Assembly: GCA_025056955.1 (NCBI GenBank)
Contig: JANWYL010000030.1
Span: forward strand, 10,370 to 17,988
Origin: Sandaracinaceae bacterium
GTDB taxonomy: Bacteria > Myxococcota_A > Polyangia > Polyangiales > Sandaracinaceae
Direction: 5' to 3'
DNA: 7,619 nucleotides
A program made the position numbers and the translations under genes. The notes under the pieces are model-generated. The model searched no databases. It was not told the DNA's origin and saw only the letters and a program-made list of their open reading frames with translations. Shown here piece by piece: positions 1 to 5,247 of this stretch; positions within the stretch are counted from its first letter, which is position 1; each line of letters starts with the position of its first letter.

Positions 1-585
1 TTTGAGCGTGATGTCGCTCACAGGATTTGTGCGCTCAAAAGGAGTGCCCATGGCGTAGCGGTTGTTTTCGCAAATGAAAACCACAGGAAGCTTCCACAGT
101 GCAGCAAGGGTCAGCCCCTCGTGAAATCCCCCAATTGGGGTGGCTCCCTCTCCAAAAAAGCAGAGCACGACTTCGTCTGTACCCAAGTACTTACAGCGAA
201 AGGCCACTCCTGAAGCAATGGGAATGTGGCTTCCAACGATGGCATGGCCTCCGAGAAAGCGGCGCTCGGCGTCGAACATGTGCATGGAGCCGCCCAGGCC
301 GCGCGACACACCGGGAGCCTTCCCGTAGAGCTCCGCCATGACAGCACGTGCACTCACTCCCCGCGCAATTGCATGCCCGTGATCGCGATATGCTGTGATC
401 ACAAAGTCGCTTGGGCGGATGGCATTTTCTGAACCGACAGCAATCGCTTCCTGGCCGATATAGAGGTGAAGGAAGCCACCGATTTTCCCCGAAAGATAGG
501 CACGCGCGGCCTCTTCTTCAATGCGACGGATAAGAAACATCAGGCGATAGGACTGCAAAAGCTTTGAGTGGTTGACCGAGCTCAA
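1..585 (-). CDS. pdhA: pyruvate dehydrogenase E1 component, alpha subunit (partial, 3' end outside window)
   Basis: This is the first 195 codons of a thiamine-diphosphate-dependent dehydrogenase E1 alpha subunit. With E1 beta the family decarboxylates pyruvate and passes the acetyl group to E2 lipoyl domains in the cytoplasm. Visible landmarks are FLHLYIGQEA (38-47), AYRDHGH (65-71), RGLGGSMHMF (95-104), GGHAIVGSHIP (112-122), and the TPP/Mg motif running from GEGAT (145-149) to CENNRYAMGT (172-181), which contains the LAALWKLPVVF stretch typical of PDH. Family members are about 320-360 residues, so roughly 60% is present. The TTG start was chosen because AGGGAGGT lies 4 nt upstream; the next in-frame ATG (codon 16) has no Shine-Dalgarno and would remove conserved helix. 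The usual GDG is GEG here, as in branched-chain ketoacid E1 alpha, so a 2-oxoacid dehydrogenase of other specificity is possible. E1 beta would be expected further left, outside the window. Confidence 0.93.
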   Translation of the reverse strand, partial: MSSVNHSKLLQSYRLMFLIRRIEEEAARAYLSGKIGGFLHLYIGQEAIAVGSENAIRPSDFVITAYRDHGHAIARGVSARAVMAELYGKAPGVSRGLGGSMHMFDAERRFLGGHAIVGSHIPIASGVAFRCKYLGTDEVVLCFFGEGATPIGGFHEGLTLAALWKLPVVFICENNRYAMGTPFERTNPVSDITLK

Positions 586-589
586 GCCC

Positions 590-597
590 ACCTCCCT
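590..597 (-). promoter_or_regulatory. ribosome binding site supporting the TTG start of pdhA
   Basis: On the minus strand AGGGAGGT is followed by 4 nt (GGGC) and then TTG. This near-ideal Shine-Dalgarno sequence is the reason for placing the E1 alpha start at the non-ATG codon at 585. Confidence 0.75.
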
Positions 598-646
598 TTT
601 TGGCTTGATCGATGCTAGCAATTCTTTGGCATTTGGCAGCCCAATT

Positions 647-670
647 TGATTAGCAAAATGATTAGCAAAA
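647..670. repeat. perfect 12-bp tandem direct repeat, two copies
   Basis: TGATTAGCAAAA occurs at 647-658 and again directly at 659-670 without mismatch. A weaker relative, TGCTAGCAA, lies at 613-621. The repeat is in the divergent promoter region of pdhA, 62 bp from its start and 67 bp from the rightward start. It could be a tandem operator, spaced just over one helical turn, or a recent slippage duplication; the sequence alone does not decide. Confidence 0.9.
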
Positions 671-736
671 AACGCCCCTGCTTGAGGCGCTCGCTTTGCT
701 TGTTGTAAGGGCCGGCCCCACTAAGCCAAAAGCATC

Positions 737-1369
737 ATGTCAAAGCCTTCTGGAGCCGCGGTCTTGATCTTCGGAGTTTGGCTGGAAGCGCTCGGAGTTG
801 CTGCTTTTTCCACTGCATCCATGGCCCAAAAAGAGGAAACTCCAAACGAAGCAGAAAGCAGCGAGGTTGAAAACACCTCCATCCTTCCTGATCGCTACCA
901 CGAAGCCACTGAAAAGGGCTCCGAGGAAAATGAGCTTCCCCCCCCTCCTCCTCCCCGACCTCCATTTCGCCTGCGCGTGGGAGGAGGTGTGGCTGTTCCA
1001 GTCATGGGGGCAAGCGAGCTTGGCTTTCGGGCCCATGAAGAGCTCGAGTGGTCTCCAGAGGAGAGCGCTCCCCTTTGGATTGGATTTGGCGCCTTTCAGG
1101 TTTTTGCATCTCCCCTGATGTGGGGGATTTCTGGGCGAATTGGGCTTCTTGCTCCACTTGAACGAGAGCGCCGTCCTGCAATCGAAGCCGCCCTGGGGAT
1201 TTGCCCAAGCCTGTGGGTGACTCAAGGCAGCCTGGCCTTTGATCTTGGGGGCGAGGGAGATCTGCGCTTTCGTTTTGAATGGCTGGAACTGCATCTCCGG
1301 CTTGGTTTTGGCGGAGCCAATGCGTGGCGTGCTTTTTGGGGAAGTGGAGGAATTGGGCTCACTTGGTAG
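737..1369 (+). CDS. exported protein with polyproline linker and probable outer-membrane beta domain
   Basis: I do not recognise a specific family for this 210-residue protein. Residues 1-30 look like a signal peptide: a short N-region, a hydrophobic core (AAVLIFGVWLEALGVAAF) and a likely cleavage after ASMA before Gln31. Residues 31-67 are acidic and probably disordered. A proline block follows (P68-P73 and P75-P76, broken by R74). Residues 77-210 alternate glycine, aromatic and short hydrophobic stretches (RVGGGVAVPV, IGFGAFQVF, ISGRIGLLAP, LELHLRLGFGG) and end in Trp, which suggests an outer-membrane beta-barrel-like domain. The ATG is the first possible start after an in-frame TAA at 722-724, and no clear Shine-Dalgarno precedes it. 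A C8 homopolymer encodes part of the proline block. dps follows 47 bp downstream on the same strand. A periplasmic beta-sandwich is an alternative reading; function is unknown. Confidence 0.75.
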   Translation: MSKPSGAAVLIFGVWLEALGVAAFSTASMAQKEETPNEAESSEVENTSILPDRYHEATEKGSEENELPPPPPPRPPFRLRVGGGVAVPVMGASELGFRAHEELEWSPEESAPLWIGFGAFQVFASPLMWGISGRIGLLAPLERERRPAIEAALGICPSLWVTQGSLAFDLGGEGDLRFRFEWLELHLRLGFGGANAWRAFWGSGGIGLTW

Positions 1370-1416
1370 GCAAAATCGCTTTCCAAATTTTCTGCTTCAA
1401 GGCCAAGCTACAGTTC

Positions 1417-1893
1417 ATGACGAATCAAGCCATCAATATCGGTATCGATGAATCCAAAAGGCAAGCCATTGCAGAGGGTCTTGTCCGCATTCTCGCCACA
1501 ACTTACGCCCTTTACTTTAAAACCCACTCCTACCACTGGAATGTGCGAGGTCCTCTTTTTGCCTCCCTTCATTCCCTGTTTGAAACCCAATACACTGAAC
1601 TCGCACAGGCGGTGGATGAACTCGCAGAAAGGGTGAGATCCCTCGGGGTACTTGCGCCCTCAAGCTGGAAAGCACTTTGGGCCCTGAGTTCAATTCCAGA
1701 CGATGACGAAGTGCCAGATGCGATGGAGATGGTGCGGCGGCTCGCCAAGGGGCACGAGGCGATTGCAAAGATGGCTCGCGAGCTTTTCAGCGTGGCCGAA
1801 GACTCAAACGATCAAGCCAGCGCAGACCTTCTCACTGCACGCATGAAAGCACACGAAAAGGCAGCCTGGATGCTCCGCAGCACAGCCGAGTGA
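1417..1893 (+). CDS. dps: Dps-family ferritin-like DNA-protection / iron-storage protein
   Basis: This 158-residue product has the normal length and signature of Dps. Such proteins form dodecameric shells that oxidise Fe(II) with hydrogen peroxide, store the mineral, and in some members bind DNA. The intersubunit ferroxidase ligands are present with exact family spacing: H40 (in SYHWNVRGP), H52, E56, D67 and E71, matching E. coli H51, H63, D67, D78 and E82, with Glu replacing Asp at the third ligand. The N-terminal tail is short and carries only K14 and R15, so tail-mediated DNA binding is uncertain. ATG at 1417 was chosen because conserved helix A begins soon after; the frame stays open upstream to 1279, but that stretch overlaps the preceding gene and has no Dps similarity. 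The Shine-Dalgarno is weak (CAAGG, 14 nt upstream), so translation may depend partly on the gene before it. The stop codon is 3 bp from the convergent phosphoesterase stop. Confidence 0.93.
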   Translation: MTNQAINIGIDESKRQAIAEGLVRILATTYALYFKTHSYHWNVRGPLFASLHSLFETQYTELAQAVDELAERVRSLGVLAPSSWKALWALSSIPDDDEVPDAMEMVRRLAKGHEAIAKMARELFSVAEDSNDQASADLLTARMKAHEKAAWMLRSTAE

Positions 1894-1896
1894 ATT

Positions 1897-3621
1897 TCAT
1901 TGCCCACCTGCACAGCGAATGGGAGGTGGGCCGGGTAACTCAATTCTCGGGCGGGATGGGTCTTGGTAAGACGAAGGGTTGAGCTCGGTTTTGCGAGAGA
2001 GCACTTGAACGAAGGCCTCGCGGATGGGGGGGTCCTCTTCAAGCTCAAAGGCGAGGGCTTGCTTCCGAACTTGTGCAAAGATGCCATCGCCGCCTGTGGC
2101 AAGAAAATCCGAAGTCACGACATTGAGCTCCTCATCATCGCGGATGGGACTTCCATCTTCCCGCTTGAGCTGAACGCGAAGGTGTGGGCCCTCACAGAAA
2201 AAGCGCGCACGGATGCCAGAGATCGAAAGGTGGCTTCGGGAGGTTTGGGCGTTTTCGGCAAGAATCTGCGCAAGGTCCCTTGCCCGAAGACGCAAGTGAG
2301 CAAAGCGATTGTCGAAAGGAATGGCCTCAAAGAGAGCTCCGTAGGAAAGAGGCCCTTTTGGCAAGTCTGCGCGCAAACCACCACCATTGTAGATGGCCAC
2401 ATCGGCTTGAGGGTGCGCCTCTCGCATGAGATCGACAAAGAGGTTGCCAAGGGGGCACTCAGCATCCCTTCGGCGCCAAAAGGGCGCCACAAGCACAGGG
2501 CCAATTGGGCGTTCCATAAGGGCTTTCACCCTGGCTTGCGCCTCCTCAACATGGGCCTGCACCTCGGGATCTGCTTCAATCGGATGGCCCTCGTAGCGGA
2601 TGGTGGTGCAATCATCACCCCTGCAGATGGCAGTTGGGGGGTAGAGGCGCTTTTCGATAATCCGTTTCGATTGCCTGTTCAAGACGAGGTCAATTCGACC
2701 AAAGGCCTGGCCGTAGGCATAGGACTCGATGATGGCAATTCCGGAAATCAGGTGAGCCATCGCCTGATGGGTGTGCCCTCCCACAATCACGTCGACGAGC
2801 CCTGATGGCAGGGCTTGGGCAATGTGCATGATCTCTTCGCTGGGATCGCAGGCCGATGCATCCCTTGGATCTTCGAAACGCTCGCACTTGCCTCCTGCAT
2901 GCACGAGAGCCACGACAACGTGGGCTCCATTGTTGCGGAGCTCAATCGCCTCTTTTGGAATGGCCTCCTCGGGCGGAATGAGCTCGAGGCCTTTGACATT
3001 GGCCGCAAGGGTTGTGCGAAGGGTCTCTCTGGTCGAAGCGCCAACAATTCCAATCCGAATTCCGCTTCGTTCGATGATGATGTGGGGCAGGCTCGGGCGC
3101 TCTGGCGTGCCAAAATTTGCGATCCTTTTGCTTTGGCGTTCGAGGAGATTGGAAGAGAGAAAAGGAAAGGGAGCTTCCCTCACCCGCGCGCGAAGGGCCC
3201 CCCAAGGATCATCGTGCTCAGAGCGAGGAGAACTCAGAGGACCAAGCGGGCCAAAGTCAAATTCGTGATTGCCTATTGCAACCGCATCGTAGCCCAGTTT
3301 TTCGTAGGCTGCCACAACCACTGCCCCCTCGCTCAGGTTTGAAGCGAGGGTGCCCTGAAACATGTCCCCTGCATCCAGAAGAAGAAGCCCGCCACCATCT
3401 GCTTCTCTGATTCTCCGAAGAATGCGCACATAGCCAGCAAAGGCTGGCAAAACCTCGATGTGCCCATGGAGATCGTTTGTCCCAACAATTGTGAGAATCT
3501 GGGTGGAATTGGGCTTTTCTTGAAATTGTGATGAGGCCCCGCAGCCTTCCTCCCAGCCAGCCCCAAGCAAAAGACAAAGAAGCCACGCCCTTTTTTGCTT
3601 ACCCCTTTGAACTTGGAGCAT
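1897..3621 (-). CDS. exported UshA-type 5'-nucleotidase / metallophosphoesterase
   Basis: This 574-residue protein has the two-domain layout of UshA/CpdB-type 5'-nucleotidases, which hydrolyse extracellular nucleotides and related phosphoesters. The N-terminal metallophosphatase motifs are complete: TNDLHGH (D50, H52), DAGD (D86), GNHEFD (N118, H119, D122), VHAGG (H241) and GGHTHQ (H283, H285). The C-terminal domain has YNGGGLRADL (411-420), the IPFDN region (434-438) and TSDFLATGGDGIF (503-515), the nucleoside-binding elements of the family. Residues 11-27 look like an export signal, but the cysteine sits in WEEGC, an atypical lipobox, so lipid anchoring is uncertain. Cysteines 246/258 and 333/338 could form disulfides. 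The ATG at 3621 lies 2 nt after the upstream lipoprotein stop, implying coupled translation; the longer in-frame extension to 3768 would overlap that gene and precede the signal peptide. Substrate range cannot be read from sequence. Confidence 0.92.
   Translation of the reverse strand: MLQVQRGKQKRAWLLCLLLGAGWEEGCGASSQFQEKPNSTQILTIVGTNDLHGHIEVLPAFAGYVRILRRIREADGGGLLLLDAGDMFQGTLASNLSEGAVVVAAYEKLGYDAVAIGNHEFDFGPLGPLSSPRSEHDDPWGALRARVREAPFPFLSSNLLERQSKRIANFGTPERPSLPHIIIERSGIRIGIVGASTRETLRTTLAANVKGLELIPPEEAIPKEAIELRNNGAHVVVALVHAGGKCERFEDPRDASACDPSEEIMHIAQALPSGLVDVIVGGHTHQAMAHLISGIAIIESYAYGQAFGRIDLVLNRQSKRIIEKRLYPPTAICRGDDCTTIRYEGHPIEADPEVQAHVEEAQARVKALMERPIGPVLVAPFWRRRDAECPLGNLFVDLMREAHPQADVAIYNGGGLRADLPKGPLSYGALFEAIPFDNRFAHLRLRARDLAQILAENAQTSRSHLSISGIRARFFCEGPHLRVQLKREDGSPIRDDEELNVVTSDFLATGGDGIFAQVRKQALAFELEEDPPIREAFVQVLSRKTELNPSSYQDPSRPRIELPGPPPIRCAGGQ
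1902..1931. terminator. hairpin at the convergent dps / phosphoesterase junction
   Basis: GCCCACCT (1902-1909) and AGGTGGGC (1924-1931) form a perfect 8-bp GC-rich stem with a 14-nt loop. It lies just beyond the dps stop, inside the last codons of the opposing phosphoesterase gene. It could slow or end transcription from both sides, but neither strand has a U-tract after the stem, so it is not a textbook intrinsic terminator. Confidence 0.35.
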
Positions 3622-3623
3622 GC

Positions 3624-4292
3624 TTAGCTTTCTTCTGCGCCAGTTGCCAAGCGCCTCTCCTCCTCTGAACGACGCTCCCAGCGATCCACACGACCATCTC
3701 CATCGATATCGATGCCAATCCGCACGAGGTGCCCCTGCTCGTAGTACTCCCACCGATCTGGCTTCCATTCTGAGGGCGTGCTTCGACCTGTGAGATCCCG
3801 CTCGGCCCGAAAAGGCTTCCCCTCATCATCAAAAAAAAGCTTCGTATCGATGCGGCCATCGGCGTTTGTATCGAACTCTTGCCTCACGATCCGCCCCTCT
3901 TGAAAGAAGGTGAGCGCGTCGATTTGGCCATCAAAATCGCGATCCGCTTCTTCTCGAAGAGGACGGCCTTCGTCGTTGTAGTAGCGAACCATGTCCTTCC
4001 GCCCGTCACCATCGAGATCGACCTCCCTGCAAACGAGAATGAGGCGGACGGCAGGAGGATCCCCCATGCGTCGATAAACACGTCTTACATCTGGCCGATT
4101 GTCACCTGAGGTGTCATATTCCGACACCTCGCGATCGCTTCCTTGGGTGTCGCACCGACTCGCATCAGACGCAAGGACTGCGTGAGCCAAGGGAGTGGCC
4201 CTTTTTGATTGCTGGGGAGCCTGGCTTGCGCCACCACAGGCCATGGCAAGCATCAAAACCCCACCAAAGCCAAAGGCAAAAGAACGCTTCAT
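3624..4292 (-). CDS. lipoprotein with DxDxDG calcium-loop repeats (second of a paralogous pair)
   Basis: This 222-residue product begins with a lipoprotein signal (LMLAMAC, lipidated Cys19), so it should be membrane-anchored on the periplasmic or outer side. After a linker it carries 9-residue loops of the type D-x-[DN]-x-D-G-x-x-D, as in dockerin, EF-hand and thrombospondin type 3 loops: D60-D68 (weak), D92-D100, D117-D125, D141-D149 and D195-D203. A unit expected near D166 has lost its ligands and gained an insertion. Each loop is followed by aromatic pairs and a turn Gly (RYYNDEG, TFFQEG, LFFDDEG, EYYEQG), suggesting a stack of short beta hairpins with bound calcium. C47 and C88 flank the first loop and may form a disulfide. 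The start overlaps the upstream stop as ATGA, and the stop lies 2 nt before the phosphoesterase start. I know no assigned function; calcium binding is inferred. Confidence 0.85.
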   Translation of the reverse strand: MKRSFAFGFGGVLMLAMACGGASQAPQQSKRATPLAHAVLASDASRCDTQGSDREVSEYDTSGDNRPDVRRVYRRMGDPPAVRLILVCREVDLDGDGRKDMVRYYNDEGRPLREEADRDFDGQIDALTFFQEGRIVRQEFDTNADGRIDTKLFFDDEGKPFRAERDLTGRSTPSEWKPDRWEYYEQGHLVRIGIDIDGDGRVDRWERRSEEERRLATGAEES

Positions 4293-5089
4293 GGCGAAAC
4301 CTCTTGCGGTTGAGAAGGAGCCAAACTTGAAGAAGGAGCCTCACCCGAGGGAGGAGCCTCCGAAGCTGGCGTGCTCCCACCCCCTGGCGCAGGAGAGCCA
4401 TCGCAGGTGAGAACACGTTCAGGGCGGCCAGCAACTTCCGGAGGAACTTCTTCAACGATTGGCTCGCCTCCAGGACGAGCGAACTCAATGCGTTTAAGCA
4501 GCCCATTTTCGAAGTGCTCGATGCGGTCTGGCTCTCCGTCGTTGTTTTCATCGTAACGGGCTTCAACAATCAAGCCCTGATTAAAAAACTCCCAGGTATC
4601 TGTGCGCCCCCCGTGGCGGCGGTCCCTCTCCGTACGCTCAAGCAAATTCGAGCGACACCACACCCACGTGTCAATCCGGTTGTCGAAGTTGGTGTCAAGC
4701 TCTCTTCTTACCGCCTCGCCGTTTTCATAGTAGGTGATCTGATCCACCTTGCCATCAAAGTCAAAGTCGTGCTCTTCACGAAGAATGCTCTCCCCATCGC
4801 TTGCAAAAAAGCGAGTCACATCAACCTTTCCGTCAAAATTCAAGTCCGCTTGAACACAACGCAATCGACCGTCCCGATAGACTTGCCTCCAGTCTGCTCG
4901 GCCATCTGCATTGGCATCGAGGGCACGGGCTTCCCCTCCCTCACACTGCTCGCGTATGGCGATATCCCCCCGGCTTCCAGAGGGAAGCTCAGGCACTTTT
5001 GTGTTTTTTGCCTGCCCTCCACAGGCAGTTACTAAGACACCCAAAACAACCCACCAACTCTGGCGCAACGAAGACATCCCACGCAACAT
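4289..5089 (-). CDS. lipoprotein with six 24-residue DxDxDG calcium-loop repeats (first of a paralogous pair)
   Basis: This 266-residue protein has a type II signal with lipobox LVTAC (Cys23). Residues 58-203 hold six units whose first aspartates are at 58, 82, 108, 132, 156 and 180, a spacing of 24 residues except one of 26. Clear loops are DANADGRAD, DLNFDGKVD, DFDFDGKVD, DTNFDNRID and DENNDGEPD; the fifth (starting D156) is degenerate. Between loops run hydrophobic/aromatic strands and a turn (RFFASDG, TYYENG, EFFNQG, EHFENG). The C-terminal 60 residues are rich in Pro, Ser, Gly and Ala and look disordered. C49 and C78 bracket the first loop as in the downstream paralogue; C145 and C229 are extra. 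The ATG at 5089 has AGGG 8 nt upstream; the ATG at 5077 is a less likely alternative. It is first in a three-gene leftward operon. Function is unknown, and calcium binding is inferred from loop chemistry. Confidence 0.86.
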   Translation of the reverse strand: MLRGMSSLRQSWWVVLGVLVTACGGQAKNTKVPELPSGSRGDIAIREQCEGGEARALDANADGRADWRQVYRDGRLRCVQADLNFDGKVDVTRFFASDGESILREEHDFDFDGKVDQITYYENGEAVRRELDTNFDNRIDTWVWCRSNLLERTERDRRHGGRTDTWEFFNQGLIVEARYDENNDGEPDRIEHFENGLLKRIEFARPGGEPIVEEVPPEVAGRPERVLTCDGSPAPGGGSTPASEAPPSGEAPSSSLAPSQPQEVSP

Positions 5090-5157
5090 TACAAAGCCCT
5101 GCGCCGCCGAGCAAGCGAGATGAGCCAGTTCCTAACGCCCGAAACCCCCTGACAATA

Positions 5158-5202
5158 CGTGCAGTGGCATGCACCCCCAAAGTCGATTAAACTAACTGCA
5201 CG
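5158..5202. repeat. perfect 8-bp inverted repeat bracketing the candidate -10 element
   Basis: CGTGCAGT at 5158-5165 and its exact reverse complement ACTGCACG at 5195-5202 are 29 nt apart (37 bp centre to centre) and enclose the proposed -10 box and start point of the leftward operon. A third TGCAC lies at 5170-5174, making a nested GTGCA-N6-TGCAC with the left arm. The layout suits an operator. The divergent ribbon-helix-helix gene beginning at 5248 encodes a candidate binder, which is inference from proximity. Confidence 0.5.
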
Positions 5203-5213
5203 GTCTCATTCAA
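5186..5213 (-). promoter_or_regulatory. candidate sigma70-type promoter of the lipoprotein-phosphoesterase operon
   Basis: Reading the minus strand, TTGAAT (5213-5208) is separated by 16 nt from TTTAAT (5191-5186), matching 4 of 6 and 5 of 6 consensus bases. Transcription would start near 5179, giving a leader of about 90 nt before the ATG at 5089. It was recognised by eye against the E. coli consensus, and sigma preferences in this organism may differ. Confidence 0.4.
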
Positions 5214-5235
5214 GCGCTGGCACTTGAGTTCCTTG

Positions 5236-5244
5236 GGAGGAGGT
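5236..5244 (+). promoter_or_regulatory. strong ribosome binding site fixing the ribbon-helix-helix start
   Basis: GGAGGAGGT ends 3 nt before the ATG at 5248. It makes the ATG far more likely than the in-frame TTG at 5224, which has no such site and would add residues not belonging to the fold. Confidence 0.8.
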
Positions 5245-5247
5245 CCT

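Larger units (their letters stand above)
586..736. other. divergent intergenic region between pdhA and the exported-protein gene
   Basis: These 151 bp must hold both divergent promoters. I find no convincing -35/-10 pair on either strand. What is visible is an A/T-rich core (about 640-672) with a perfect 12-bp tandem repeat, and a 10-bp palindrome GGGCCGGCCC at 709-718 just ahead of the rightward gene. Confidence 0.6.

Noticed and set aside
99..432. Short plus-strand frames in the first 430 bases
   Set aside because: They are antisense to the E1 alpha gene, whose conserved motifs cover the region continuously.
709..718. 10-bp palindrome GGGCCGGCCC
   Set aside because: GC-only palindromes of this size arise easily, and nothing around it points to a specific site. 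Recorded only in the intergenic description.
1279..1416. 46-residue N-terminal extension of Dps
   Set aside because: It overlaps the preceding exported-protein gene, lacks Dps similarity, and the length is normal when starting at 1417.
1963..2805. 280-codon plus-strand open frame
   Set aside because: It lies entirely antisense to the phosphoesterase gene, whose motifs are unmistakable, and its translation shows no recognisable domain. It is a shadow of codon bias.
3622..3768. 49-residue N-terminal extension of the phosphoesterase
   Set aside because: It overlaps the end of the upstream lipoprotein gene and would put Arg/Trp-rich sequence ahead of a normal export signal. ATG at 3621 fits operon spacing.
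5218..5232. Sigma54-like TGGCAC element upstream of the ribbon-helix-helix gene
   Set aside because: The -12 part reads TTCC rather than TTGC, and transcription would begin almost at the ATG, downstream of the ribosome binding site.
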